Positions 10,600 to 22,580 of a DNA stretch of 64,000 nucleotides are shown here, in pieces. The position numbers and the translations under genes are program-made. The stretch's first letter is position 1, and every line of letters starts with the position of its first letter. Source of the DNA: Armillaria gallica (Eukaryota; Basidiomycota; Agaricomycetes; Agaricales; Physalacriaceae); assembly GCA_037576215.1 (NCBI GenBank), contig JBANDB010000009.1, positions 496,001-560,000 on the forward strand, in the 5' to 3' direction. Under the pieces are notes generated by a model. That model had not been told where the DNA came from. It worked only from the letters and a program-made list of their open reading frames with translations, and searched no databases.

Positions 10600-11406
10600 T
10601 TCCATGACCTCGGTGTAATTGGAGGAACGAGGGGCCGTCCAAAGATATCCATGCGCACGGACATTCATGTCGACATTCCCATGCCAGATTAACAAATCTT
10701 TCCATTCGGGAATATCCTTGCCAAGAAAAATTCGAAGAAAGAGATACCGCGGGGAAATCGTCACGTCTGCAAACGCAGGCGGCTCCCCTGTAACGAACGT
10801 GTGTCCCTTCATCATCCACTTGTCTACTTTCTAAAGACAATCTTTGACAGCTGCTGATTGCGTTTGCCTACGCTCCCCATGTGGGTGCATATCCTAAATA
10901 CTGACTGCCGATGATTCTTCCCCGCAGAACGCTTCGCTTCGCGGATACAGTATCGCGTTGACAGCAGGGATGGAGAAGGGTGCTATCGCCTTCAGTTGAG
11001 GTTCACATGCGGCTATGAATGTAGTGTGCAGTGCTCCTGCCACGGGAGGTATAAGGCGTGGGCTATCAGGGTTCAAGGTACTCGATAAGAGCGGCAGAGT
11101 TCGATATGGCGTTTTCATTTGACGAGTCGCGGAGAAGTGGGACGGCATAATTTGGCGTCATACTGTCCTCTCTGGTAGCGCTCGCGGGGATGTAAAACAT
11201 TTTGCATAGCCCTTCGAGCTCAGGCTATTAGACCTATTCAATACGGTATGGAATACCCTTATAATTCAGAGCATACCTGGGTAAGGATCAGGCACTGTTA
11301 AAACCCTGGTATACGAAACTATCTTACTCGGTCTTCCATATGTCGGGAGACCACGATTGATTGAAATCTTGGAGGGAATATCGTAGAAGGTGATGTACGT
11401 CGACAT
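10600..11406 (-). pseudogene. Dead third copy of the GST
   Basis: Exon 1 starts MSTYITFYDIPSK at 11406 and the second exon's YALNYKGIPYR is still readable near 11270. Directly after it come three stop codons in six positions (TAG, TAA, TAG) where the intact copies read W-V-E-Y. Frameshifts split the rest into pieces around 10894-11148 and 10585-10815. The 3' end can be followed to about 10600. Confidence 0.85.
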
Positions 11407-12710
11407 GATTATCAATTGATAAGATGGCACTGAAAGAGATGAAAAAGCCCTGTTCATAACATCGATTTCATCGGTCCACGTGGATATCCGAACTAGCATC
11501 CGGAATATTTGCGGAATCAATAAGCCTATGTTACTTCAAGACGAAAATCCACTTACCTCTCTCCTGCTTCTGTTTTGCCTCCACCCAACAACTTGTCAAA
11601 GAAACCGGTCACGAACTCAATGCGATTATGAGGCAACAATGAGTCTCCTAATGCTGATACTGACGTCTCGAATTGAGCACGAGGAGCGTAAAAGAGAGAA
11701 GTGACGTATCATGCCTACAGAAAAGACTCGGTTAAAAGATTCAAGCAACAGAACCTGTTGGCGCCACAAGCTCCCTCTTTGACGTTGATAAACGAACATC
11801 TAACTGGAACGCGTTCTAAATAAAATTGATAATTGATAATCAGCGTACGTACCATTGACTGAACGTATTGATTGTACGGATCCTCATGCCTCAATAAATG
11901 CACTGGTGATAGCGCCGGCATTTGATGCGGCTCATGAGGTCAGTGTGAAGGGATCCATCTCCACATCAAAAGTATTTCTTCCAGAATAACGCCCGGATAT
12001 CCGTAATAAAGCCGTACGAGACAGTAAATAATCTGTTGAAAACGATGTTGTAGATCTCGAAGATGTGCTGTACGAGTGCAGATAAACCAAACAATTTAAG
12101 GAGATACAGCCATGGCCCAGGAAACGTACCCGCATGTCGTCTTTAGGTCGAATGAACAACGGTGCGTGGTCCTACACTCTTTTTCTCGTTTGATTGCAGA
12201 GAGAAACGGTGTTGAAGTTTGTTGAGGTCGTGGTTGCCGTGCAAAAGCTGCCGCAAGCGACAGTTTGATGTAAGGATTTCTCCCGTCGGATTATAAATCG
12301 ATTGTTATCACACGAGATGTTAAATAATAAGACTGGAGTAAGTTACCGGGGTGGGATGTTGCCCAAGACGCCGAAATATACTGTAGACGGGCGCCGGGCG
12401 GCATTACGACTTCACGATCGAATGAAACCTGCCCTAATGTCAATACCACGTGACCCCAACGCGTGCAATGTTACTACAACGTAGACGTGTTTTTGGAAAG
12501 GGCGTGCCACCCAAGCGCCACCGCGCTTACACTGACGGAGCACGTTCGCATCCACGTGGAAATGTAAATATTTAAAGTCTCTAAACTTCTAATAGACTCA
12601 ATGAATGGATAGGCGTGTAGCGAGACGAATAAAACTACTAGTAACAGAATAGAAACCGAGACTCGTAACGGATCCACCTTAACAGCAGAAAATGCCGCAA
12701 GCTTATTGCG
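11407..12710. other. Intergenic, decayed sequence
   Basis: Around 11860-11940 there is weak similarity to the spacer module (…ATTGATT…, …GCGGCTCAT…). A minus-strand frame at 12474-12677 begins with a hydrophobic stretch like a signal peptide but has no ATG. I see no supported gene. Confidence 0.35.
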
Positions 12711-13285
12711 CTAGTTCTGCAGCTTCCCGCTGGCCGAATACATTAGATCCTTCGATTGTATCACAAGAGAGTGACTTACTGATCCGCGAATAATGTTGCG
12801 CTTACTATACGAGTCCCCAGGAGCGGGAGCAGCCGCTGACGGCGGCGACCTCTTCTTCCTCCCACTGTAGTATGTCGCAGTTGATGGACACCGCCAGTCT
12901 TGGTCATAAGGTCCTCGGCCGGTATTCTAAGGACCATCAGCTCAGAGGACCGCACAAATAGAAAAACACCTGATAATACTCACGACGTCGTACTTGCATA
13001 CGTACGTCCCTACGCCGTAGCCCGTGCGATACCTATGAAGATCGTCCTCAGTAAATGAACCAACAAATGTTTTATCGAAGCTTACGTGCACCCAAACATC
13101 GAATTCCTGTAGGGCGAAGAGTCGCTGCTCCAGCTGACCTTCGCGTGCCCGTATCTATCATTCTCTGGGCACACATAGCCTGTCCACGGCGTGGAGGACG
13201 GCTGGGAATGCCCGCCTCCTCCGTACCATGCATCCGCAGCAAAGACAGCAGAGACCAATGCGAGTACGTGAACAAGAAGCCGCAT
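12711..13285 (-). CDS. Small secreted protein with a few cysteines
   Basis: Four exons: 13086-13285, 12984-13032, 12780-12926 and 12711-12716, giving 133 aa. A signal peptide is clear (MRLLVHVLALVSAVFAADA). The mature part has two YVC/CTY-type cysteine segments (YVCPENDRYG, FGCTYRTG, YVCKYD, WRCPST) and ends in a basic KKR stretch plus a Pro/Ala-rich tail. Small secreted proteins of this layout are common in agaric genomes; their function is unknown. The last tiny exon rests on a strong GTAAGT donor and a CTGCAG acceptor. If that intron is not removed, the protein would end about 20 residues later. A TATA-like element (CATAAAAA) lies about 60 bases upstream. Confidence 0.62.
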
Positions 13286-13957
13286 TATTGGGTGAAGAGA
13301 GGTCGATAGGAGGAGCGACGGGATTCACAGAACCAAGCGCCAGCCCTTTTTATGCACGGTGCAGTTATTTTCCGAGAGCACCGCCCGCTTCCAATTTTTT
13401 TTGCAAACAGCATTTTTAGCGACCGCGTGTTGTGACGGCGGCCTTGACGCGGAGGCGGGTACTGAAGGCGGCGTGCGCGCTCCAGGGATGATCTGAATGG
13501 CAAGTCATCGATGCTGACTGAGCATGAGCCCGTCCTGCAAATACATCTGTGCCATCAAGTCGTGCAAACCCGACGATGCTGATATAGATGAATGGTTACG
13601 ATTGAATGTAACATATGACAGGCATACGGCAACCACAGGGTGCTGAGAAAATACGCGGTTGTTTGGCGGCAAGCCATATGGTAGCAGGGCTGGTTAGTCG
13701 CCGATATAACGTACATCATGGCAGGAAGGGTAGGCTAGGCTAATGAATCTCCATTGAATGCAAGTCCATCATCAGAAGTCAAAATTCGCTAGAACTTACA
13801 TTTCACCTGTTTCTTCATTAAACGAGATGATAACCGGCGCACGATATGTAGATAGTACGAAATTGAAGAGACTTCGAACCAGGCTTGGACGCTTGCGTCC
13901 TTTGGGGAGGTATAATCTGCGATAATGCTGGCCAGGGCCAGTGTTCAAAGGAAGAAT
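13286..13957. other. Intergenic, no gene recognised
   Basis: Contains the promoter of the small secreted protein gene on the left. Nothing else is supported. Confidence 0.4.
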
Positions 13958-16170
13958 GACGGATAAAGACTCCACAGGATTCCAGGGCCTTCAACGCGTC
14001 AAGGGACCTGATTGACGACATAGGCTCGCTATCACCGCTGGAAACGTATGCGAGGGATTCGGGTGAACGAAATAGCATTGCGATAGGAATGATAGTTGAA
14101 ACGCACTAGGGAGCAGATGCCTTTGTTTAGGAGACTCGGGGAAATTGCTGATTATAAAACCTGTCCTGAGTTATCATTATCCCGAAATTAGAGCTAGCTC
14201 ATGTGGAGGAACATGGGGACATACAATTGACATACAAGAGGATTACGTGGCTCTCACAGGAGTCAGCGCTAGGGCCATTCGACTCGAATCGGTCGTTGAG
14301 AGTGAACTGCAGTATCACCTCTAGTCTTAATCTCCACTTGAACTCAATGAGGGAGTTCTATGATAAAGAGGCTCCGTACATACATGCTGTAACAGCAGGC
14401 AAGGCCGTATGGATTCGTGTGTTGGATTATGTTGCTGTCGAGGAACAGAAGACCAAAAAGAAACCCGCTCCGAATGCCGCGGAACGTTGGGCCGGGCTCG
14501 GGGCCGAGGCATGGCTGGTGTTGATAGATCATTTGCTCTGGAATAATTGACCAACGAAAAGTCGGTTTTCGTTCTTCGATGGCGTCCAAGGAGAGGCGAC
14601 GAAGAATCGCTATCCTGAGCGGAATGGTCAGTAAATCATATTGTGCTTTCCTGCTTGGGCTTATAGCCAGCGAAGATTTAGGATCAGTCGGCAATGAATG
14701 ACAAGCGAATGACCGCGGATGAGACAAAGAGCTGGGAACAAGTATATTGGTTTCCCAAGTCCTGAACATGGTGGTATGTCGTCAAGCCTTCGACCGGAAA
14801 ACCGGTGATTAAACGATTTCGGTAATCTCCGCACCGGCTTCCTTTCCATCGTTGACCGCGACGCGTGTCATGCTACTTAAAGGCAACTTGTTAAGACGTC
14901 CGTTCTATCTATGCCATTCGACTGGAGACCTTGTCCTTCTTTCTTTATGTAAGTGCAACGTCCTCACTTTCCCAGCACCATCATTCATTGTCAAAACATC
15001 CACACCATTTTCATTATTTTCAGCAGTCGTGTTGAGATCTACAATTGACTTTGCTGTTCAGAGATGCACCATAATAACCATATTCATACCTCATGACAGC
15101 ACGTGCGTACGGACCTGTGGATATCCGGAGGCCAACTTGCTGAGGTCACCTATAGTGATGGCCACGCCGTTCGTGTTCTCAGGTATATTTTTCCAGATCA
15201 TTTCTTAGTGGAGCGGTCATAGTATATTGTATGACATTTCTTTCCTGGACACTGATGACTCAAAGGCACGGGAGTTCTCGTACCTGCTTATTCATTTCCT
15301 CCCTCCAGAAGCAGGAGATATTCAGACACTTGACCATGAACAAGTCTCAGTCTATTTTGCGCTGAATGATTACAACTCACGAGCTCACGAGGGGTGTCAC
15401 TCAGCCTTCTCCTGGCCGGAAACTAAGCTATCCCGACGTCTAGCATATTCGTATGGGAAATCAACTTCAGAACGTCGGCAGTTGACGTTGAGAATTCACG
15501 ATGACACGTTCGTGCATACAGGTGTTTGACTGGCCTTTTGTCCCTTCAATTATAGCCTCCATGGTCGGAAGGTCACCGGAAGCGCCACTCAGTGAGCCGA
15601 CTCGAACGGATTTTGTCTGCTGAGGGATCCTCATCTTACCCTCTGATAGGTATTGCCAGGACTACGCGCTCAAATCGGGGAGGCCACGTCGGTCCTACAT
15701 TCAGTCGAGTCTAAAAGGAAGTCTTCTAATTGGAGCGTGACGTTCCCTTCCACCTTCTCGTCCAGGACATTAATCCTCCTCTGACGCATTCGAAGATTGT
15801 AACCACGTGAACGCTCGAATGCGTGACTACAACGCTTCTCTCATCCTAGATTTCGCTTCCTCAACGGTATGAATGCCTTGCGTGGCGGTTTCAATCCTTC
15901 AGCAACTGCACCTACCGTAGTCATACTAGCAAATGCCTGATATGTTCTCTCGCATTCTCATACTCCTTCCCCTCGTTGCCCTCGCCTTTGCTGACCCTCT
16001 TGAGGATCCCAGGGGGATCGCCGCGCTTCGGCAGGATTTCAACGCCATGGATCAAATCGTAGGCGCCTTTCCCGAGTGCCATGTACGCTTTTTTTCTCAC
16101 TGGATTATTCACCTTCCTGATGAATCCCAATCCGGAAAACGTTCGTGACCGACACGGACGAAAACTTAAA
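13958..16170. repeat. Direct segmental duplication, left copy
   Basis: Starts at GACGGATAAAGACTCC and runs parallel to 16833-19195 at an offset of about 2.9 kb, with many substitutions and small indels. Recognisable shared stretches occur at 13990/16870, 14190/17070, 15590/18450 and 15940/18810. The longest open frames inside (14203-14550 plus, 14344-14769 minus, 15227-15529 plus) are not conserved in the right copy, so they are not reported as genes. Ends in the truncated HsbA copy. Confidence 0.8.
15942..16170 (+). pseudogene. Truncated HsbA-like gene in the left duplicate
   Basis: Exon 1 begins MFSRILILLPLVALAFADPL, nearly the same as the live gene at 18812. After about 48 codons it jumps directly to the end of exon 2 and the following intron (GTACGC…), so the end of exon 1, intron 1 and most of exon 2 are deleted. 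Exon 3 keeps only a corrupted start (GACCGACACGGACG). The TATAAAA box of the live copy reads TATGAAT here. Confidence 0.8.
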
Positions 16171-16832
16171 GCCCTACTGCACCCCTGCCCCGACGCAGAT
16201 GATGTGATGTGAAATTGTATTCAATGGGCATTGAGTATCGGGAACTTGGTGCCTGTTCATGGCCTACTTCTGGGCGCTCTGCAGCTCTCTATAATGCGTC
16301 TCAGTAGTGCAAAACTGGGGTAGTTAGATTTGTATGAATACAGATTGTTTCGATGATCTTTTATACAATCTTATACATACTTGCTTGACACAATTAGGCC
16401 AATACGCATAGTATGTAAATCTTTATTTCCCTTGGCTGATGCAAATGAGCTAGCAGCGATGACTGCCTGAGTAAACCGTGCAATGAACCGCCCTTCTTCT
16501 TCAGCCTCCCAAATAAGAAGAAGAAGAAGAAGAGAAGAAGAGAAGAGGGACAAAACCAAACCAAACCGACAAAAACAAGGAAAGAACTGAATCTGGGAGA
16601 AAAAAAGAAGAACGAAACAAGAAAAGATGGTCGTTTGAGTTGTTCCGACTTACCGGAGAATCGAGAGAGAAAAACCAAAGGAATTAGATATCACATGTAA
16701 CTACACCGTTAGGGAATCGATACAACGTTGGGCACTGCCGACGACCAGACTGCTTTACTAAATTACCGCTTCCTTCTACAGGAACTACGGCTTATACGAT
16801 GCCGACTTCAGATTGAGGAGGAAAAGCGGGCC
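16171..16832. other. Spacer between the duplicates, with an AAG microsatellite
   Basis: A purine-rich (AAG)n run lies at about 16514-16548, followed by A-rich sequence to about 16625. The frames read on the opposite strand here are low-complexity shadows. No gene seen. Confidence 0.55.
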
Positions 16833-19195
16833 GACGGATAAAGACTCCGCAGGATCCTAGGGCCTCCAACGCGTCAAGGGACCTGAATAACGACATAGGC
16901 CTACTATCACCGCTAGAAACGTATCCGAGGGATTCGGATAAACGAAAAAGCATTGCGGTAGGAATGTTAGTTGAAACGCACCAGGGAGCAGAAGCCTTTG
17001 TGTAGGAGACTCGGGGAAATTGCTGGTTACGATACTTGTGCTGAGCATATCATTTTCCCGAAGTTAGAGCTGTCTCATGTGGAGGAACATGGGGACGTAC
17101 AATAAAGTTACATGACTCGCGAGAGTCAGCCCTAGAGCCATTCGACTCAAATCGGTCCTCCTGAGAGTGAACTGCAGTATCGTCTCTAGCCTCAATCTCT
17201 ACCTAGGTACAAGGAGGGAGTTCTATAATAAAGAGGTTCCATACATACATGCTGTAACAACAGGCAAGGTCGTATGGATTCGCATGTCGGAGTACTTATG
17301 TTGCTGTCGAGGAACAAGAAGCCCGGCCCGAATGCCGCGGACGTTGGGCCAGGGCGCGGGGCCGAGGCGTAGCTAACGTTGATAGATCATTGCACTCTGG
17401 AAATATTGACCAGGGAAAGGTCGATTTTCGTTCTTCGATGGCGTTCAAGGAGAGGAGACAAAGTATCGAAATTTACTATTCAGTATGCTTACTCGTACTT
17501 GCGCTTATTTTTGATACATAGCCAGCGAAGAGTTTAGGATTAGTCCGTAGTGAATGGCCAGAGAACGACGAGACGAAGAGCTGGGAACTAGTTGAAGTAC
17601 ATCGTATTCCAAGTCCTGAACATGATGATGTTGGTCACAATGTCGCGAATCCTCGGGCCGGAACACCAGCAATCACTAAGCGCCTCCGGTAATCTCCGCA
17701 TCCGATTCCTTTCCACCGCGACGAGGCTTGTTAAGAGGCCCATGGTATCTATGCCATTGGACTGAAAATAGCTGTCTTGTTTTCCTGCATTCACCTGCTC
17801 ACCACTAACTTACCGCCCCAATCCCAATCCTATTACCCATCACAAAACTGCCGATACCATTTTTCATCATTTACAGTCCAAATTCAGCCGTTGTCTCGAC
17901 ATCGAAGTCGATAGCTACGATTGACCTTTCTTCTCAAAGACACATAATGGAGTGCTGAATTTTAATCTAGCCATGCGTTGTAACGGCGCATGCGTACGAG
18001 CCTGTCATCATCTGAGGGTCACGATCCTCGACACCTGCTGAGGTCACCTACAGCGATGACCATGCTGTTCATATTCTTTTTGCCAGTTATATCCTTTCCT
18101 GATCCTTTTTAGTGGAATTCTCAGATCTCGGGCGACTACTGATTCAAATCCCCCTCCAGAAGCAGGAGATATTCAGACACCTTACCATGGACGGATCTCA
18201 ATCTAACTTTGCGCTGTGTACTTAACCATCACTCACGAGCTCACGAGGGGTTTCAATTCACCTCCTCCTGCCCGGAGTCTAAGCTCTCCCGACATCTAGC
18301 GTATTCGGATGGCGAATCGCCTTCAGAACGTCGGCAGTTGACGTTGAGAATTCACGATGACACGTTCGTGCATACAGATTTTTGACTGGCCTTTTGCCCC
18401 CTTCAATTTTAGCATCGATGTCTGAAGATCACGGGAGGCACCGCTCAGTGAACCGACTCGAACGGATTTTGTCTGCTGAGGGATCCTCGTCTTACCTTGT
18501 GATGTATTGATGGCTATTGCCCCGACTATGCGCTCAAATCGGAGAGGCCACGTCGGTCCTACATTCAGTCGAGTCTAAAAGGAAGTCTTCTAATTGGACC
18601 GTGACGTTTCCTTCCACCTTCTCGTCCAGGACATTAATCCTCCTCTGACGCATTCGAAGATTGTAACCGCATGAACGCTCAAATGCGTGACTATTCTGAA
18701 ACGCTTCTATCATCGCAGATTTCGCCGCCTCGATGGTATAAAATGCCTTGCACGACGGCTTCAAATCTCTAGCAACTGCACCCACCGTAGTCGTACTAAC
18801 CAAAGCCCAATATGTTCTCTCGCATTCTCGTGCTCTTTCCCCTCGTCGCCTTTGCCGTCGCCAGCCGTCTTGTGGCTCGAAGCGATATCTCCGCACTCCA
18901 GCAGGATTTCGAGGCCATGGAAAAAACCGTCGGAGACATCCAAAATGCCTGCGATCAATTCAAATCTGCTCCCACCCAGACCAATGCTATGGTCAGTACT
19001 TCCTATACATCCCTTCCCTCCACCCATCTCTGACATTGTGGACTAGCGGTTCGCTGCTTACACGCAGGATTTAGACAATGAAATCAAAAAGGCCATCCCG
19101 GACGTCCCCGTACGCTGTTTTAAATCACCGAGGCATTGACCTTCCTGACGAGCTTCAATCTAGGACAAGGTCGTATCCGATGCCGACGGCCAGAC
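16833..19195. repeat. Direct segmental duplication, right copy
   Basis: Counterpart of 13958-16170 and ends in the live HsbA-like gene. The 1.9 kb before that gene holds no frame that is open in both copies, so it looks like non-coding or decayed sequence carried along with the promoter. Confidence 0.8.
18737..18743 (+). promoter_or_regulatory. TATA box of HsbA copy 3
   Basis: TATAAAA, 75 bases before the start codon. The duplicated position before the dead copy is altered to TATGAAT. Confidence 0.6.
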
Positions 19196-19515
19196 GATCT
19201 GTACTACTCTCAAGGATTTCTTCCCCAAGGTCCTTTCGACCTTGGATTGTCTCATTTCCGCCAAGGGCAGCTTCGCTACCGCCGGTGTCCCTGACCCGGC
19301 CGTTTGCTCCATTACCAACAGCCTCAACGGGGATAACACGAAGTTCATCGAGCGCCTCGACGCTGCTTGCCCGGTATGTTGTTTCGTTAAAATTTGGCGA
19401 ACCATATGGAACTCACCGTGGGTTTATATAGGACTCCGCTAAGGCGTGTGCTCAGGATTTGACCGACCAAATTGTAGCGAAGGCGGCAGAGGTCAAGAAA
19501 GCATACGACTGTTAG
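18812..19515 (+). CDS. HsbA-like secreted protein, copy 3 (intact)
   Basis: Four phase-0 exons: 18812-18991, 19047-19109, 19164-19373 and 19432-19515, encoding 60+21+70+27 = 178 aa. A signal peptide covers about residues 1-20. The rest is helical, with cysteines near 47, 94, 110, 129, 150, 157 and 178. Exon sizes match the two intact minus-strand copies at 6.5 and 8.5 kb exactly for exons 1 and 2. The layout fits the HsbA family (secreted proteins that coat hydrophobic surfaces); the surface role is inferred. It lies at the right end of a segmental duplication whose other copy is dead, so this is the surviving partner. Confidence 0.75.
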
Positions 19516-20187
19516 AAGGTGACCTTGGATGTTGGTGTCTATGTAAAGGATTATCAGGCAGCTGGCTCGAATTATGATTGTCATCGATTCGCTTTTCTCG
19601 TATCTGAATAAATACTTGTCGACTTTGGTCAAGCTCATCGTATTCCACCACAGGACGTTTTTATCCTCATCTCGTCCTTGGCAGAGAGGGAAGCGTCTGA
19701 GCGTCTAATCAACCACGACCCTACGGTGCACTGAAAATAGGTATAGGCTACCAATGTATCTCGGAGAAGTAATCGTGGCCAAGCGCCCGGAAGTTGACAT
19801 CGTCATGGCTGGGACGATGGCGACGCTCATCGACGCTGCTATTCTCGAGATTGTGAAGGATCGCAAAAACTCAGAACTCAGCAGACGGTGTAAGCATCAT
19901 GCAACGAAAATGACGCCACCCGCCTCAGCTACTAGCGAGTTGTGTCAAGTTGTATATTCGCAAAACTCGCATCTCTACATGAAGCAGTCACCAGTGTACC
20001 GATGAAGTAGAGCCTATCGCAACAAGACAGGTACTAAATACTGGAACGCAAGTTACCTGACGTTGGTCGAAGGTTGGCCGAAGTTACCCATTAATTCGCA
20101 GTCTGTCAGGCATGTACCTCACCGTACACAAGAAACCAAATGATATAAGTATTCGTTAAAGCAAAAAGCAGACTATGTAGTTGGGTA
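19516..20187. other. Intergenic, no gene recognised
   Basis: 3' flanks of the convergent genes on either side. No supported frame. Confidence 0.45.
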
Positions 20188-21986
20188 TCAATGCCAGGGA
20201 GGGTCATAAGGCGTGGAAGACGAAATCTCCGGACGATGTGGGGAGAATAATGGTCCATAGGGTGTTGGCGGCTGCATGTTGCTTGGATTATCGGAAGTAG
20301 GGTACGCATCAACGGCGGGGAAATAGCTGCCGCTGCTATATCGCGTGTGCTGCGCTTCGGGAGTTTGTCGAGGGGAAGGAAGAGGACGGTACGGCCTTGG
20401 CATCTGAGCAGTAGAATCGGGACTCGGAGACGCTCCAGCAAGTAACGACTGTGACTCAGTTGCGTTATAACTGTGATGCCTGGCATGTCTAGCCTCTGAC
20501 GGTGCTTGGTTGGGGGAATACGAATGATACGGAGTCACTACAGGAGTGCGCATTGGGCTGTTCGTCGTATCCGAAAGGGCGAATGAATCAGCGGATACGA
20601 ACTTTCCATGCTTGCTCTCCAAGAACGGATTTTGTACCGCAGAAAAATCAAGCGATGATTCCCGCATAATCCTCCATGGGTTTCTGTGTCCCGTAACGAT
20701 GAAGACAATACCATTCCACATCGAAGAAGGAAACTGCCGTAGGTACGCTCCTATATCAGCTCTTCTCTTCCAAGTGAGAACGCAAACTGCATAAATAGGT
20801 TCGAGGGCGACTGTAGCGGCAAGAAGCTAAGAACTTGGTCAGACAATTGTAAAACACGGCGTAGGAAGTTACTTACCTGGCCGAAACCGAGAGGATCATA
20901 GTTAATTCGTGGTTCATAGGAGAGCGATTCGTGAAAGCTGGCGAGAAGCTTATAGTAGTAGAAATCCATGTCGACGATCCATATCTTGAGCGTCCCTGCC
21001 CAGCACATGTAGCCGAGCGATATGCAAAGAAAAATGGTCCAAGGATGTGAGCGCGTGATAACAATCCTGGAGTCCTGGTATCAGAGGCCATGCAGTGAGT
21101 ATTTGGTGATCGTACTGACCATTGGGAAACAAAAAAGGAGCGAAGAGCGAACCACGTCGTCTGAACCCATCGGAAGCTATGCCAAGGAATCACTTTCTTC
21201 ATGTGCCTCCGATACTCATTGCGGATGTCAGAAAAATGGCGAAGGGCGTAAATGAGATAGAATAGGGGCAGCATTGGGAGGAAATAGATCGTTATCTCCA
21301 GCGCTTTTGCAGCTGTGACGGACCGATAGAAAAACCATCCAATAAATGTGGGTGACGCACAGGTCTCGCCCTCGAAGACGTTGGCGAAATATATGAGGAG
21401 GTCCAGGACGATCCAAAGAACGAGCATAAGCGTAGTGAGGGCGCCGACCATGATTTTGGATTTTCCTAGACGCTCGTACAGGGTATTCCGTTTCTTCAGG
21501 CAAACACGCAGAGTGGAGTATAGGAAATAGATGGAGAGTGGGGACACGGTGATAGAGAGTGCAAAATGCGCGTCGGCCATGGAGAGGTTCCCTCGCGACA
21601 TCCCGATGAACGTGACTAGCAGGATACTGTACACCTGCAGGAGCACCACACCCACAGATTCCGTCACTTCATCATGCGACCACTTGACCAGGATAGCTAC
21701 AGGACGTATCAGCAGAAGAACGTGCCATGTAAACCAACTACGCACCTAACATGACGTTCGCGATGAAAGCTGCATTCAGATCCTAAGTTAGTTTTGAGGA
21801 CACGGTAGATGATGATAACGCACTAGAAAGCCTGACTGCATACCCTTGCATGTCCGGATCGCGGTTGCTGCGAGCAACACAACTAAGGTATGCGGCGGCC
21901 TCCGCGAGCTGCGGGCTCATCGTCGGATTTGACATGTCGAAAATCCTGCGAAAATCATTGATTAGATCTGCGAAGAGAATTTCCAT
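20188..21986 (-). CDS. Multi-pass (about 7-TM) membrane protein with long cytosolic tail
   Basis: Five exons: 21837-21986, 21746-21782, 21120-21696, 20877-21066 and 20188-20826, all joining in frame to 530 aa. About seven hydrophobic segments follow a short N-terminal region, including FIANVMLAILV, VGALTTLMLVLWIVLDLLIYF, ALEITIYFLPMLPLFYLIYAL and TIFLCISLGYMCW. The last 170 residues are rich in Pro, Ser, Thr and Tyr and should be cytosolic. The layout resembles uncharacterised membrane proteins common in Agaricomycetes; a receptor-like role is possible but unproven. The start at 21986 fits a TATATAA box about 90 bases upstream; an in-frame ATG at 21935 is the alternative. The exon 3-4 junction was chosen to keep the frame (…FFVSQW then IVITRSHP…). 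Confidence 0.7.
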
Positions 21987-22074
21987 GGAGCCTGATCTGC
22001 GTACCCTTATCCAGTCGAGGAATATCGAGTGAGAGGATGGAACAGAGCAATAAAGGAGACATGAGCCACCAGGA

Positions 22075-22081
22075 TTATATA
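22075..22081 (-). promoter_or_regulatory. TATA box of the 7-TM gene
   Basis: TATATAA on the minus strand, about 90 bases before the proposed start at 21986. Confidence 0.45.
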
Positions 22082-22087
22082 TCGCGT

Positions 22088-22580
22088 GCGCCAAGCTTCA
22101 CTGAAACCGTCAACGCTGACGCCTTCGACGGGGAGGCTTCTTGGCATCATCGACGTTGAATACAATGATCGAATCCGGTGCAAAACGGGCGGATGAATCC
22201 ATTCATGTAAAAATAATTAAAGAAATAAATATTTCTCAGACTGGTTTGACCAGAACAGCTCTGAACAGTCCTCAGAGTCAGAATACGTGAATATTGGGAA
22301 ATTCCACCGTTGTCGTGTAGCAATCGAGGTATCCGAACGGCTTCAGGGGTCCAGTGAATAAGTATCAATTTGTCTGGATTGCTGCCTATTGTCCAAAGCG
22401 AGACGAAACGGAACGAGGCATGGTCATTAGGTATATTAAAGGTAGTGTATGTTGTAAAAGATACAGAGTTACTTACTTTACAAGTAAAATTATGCTAGCA
22501 TGATCGTATCTATGATTGCTCTGAGACATCTAACGACGTTTCTTAGATGAAGTTTTCGGTGCAGATCGGCGGACCACAGG
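22088..22580. other. Intergenic, no gene recognised
   Basis: Between the promoter of the 7-TM gene and the end of the zinc-finger gene. Nothing supported. Confidence 0.4.

Noticed and set aside
12474..12677. Signal-peptide-like minus-strand frame next to the small secreted protein gene
   Set aside because: Begins with GTG, has no ATG, and cannot be joined to a convincing exon; possibly a relic.
14203..14550. 115-aa plus-strand frame and its 141-aa antisense partner (14344-14769)
   Set aside because: The duplicated segment at about 17080-17420 breaks both frames, so neither is conserved as coding.
15227..15529. 100-aa plus-strand frame in the left duplicate
   Set aside because: The counterpart near 18150-18385 is interrupted by stops and indels.
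16371..16678. Minus-strand frames rich in Phe, Leu and Ser
   Set aside because: They are translations of the AAG microsatellite and neighbouring purine-rich sequence.
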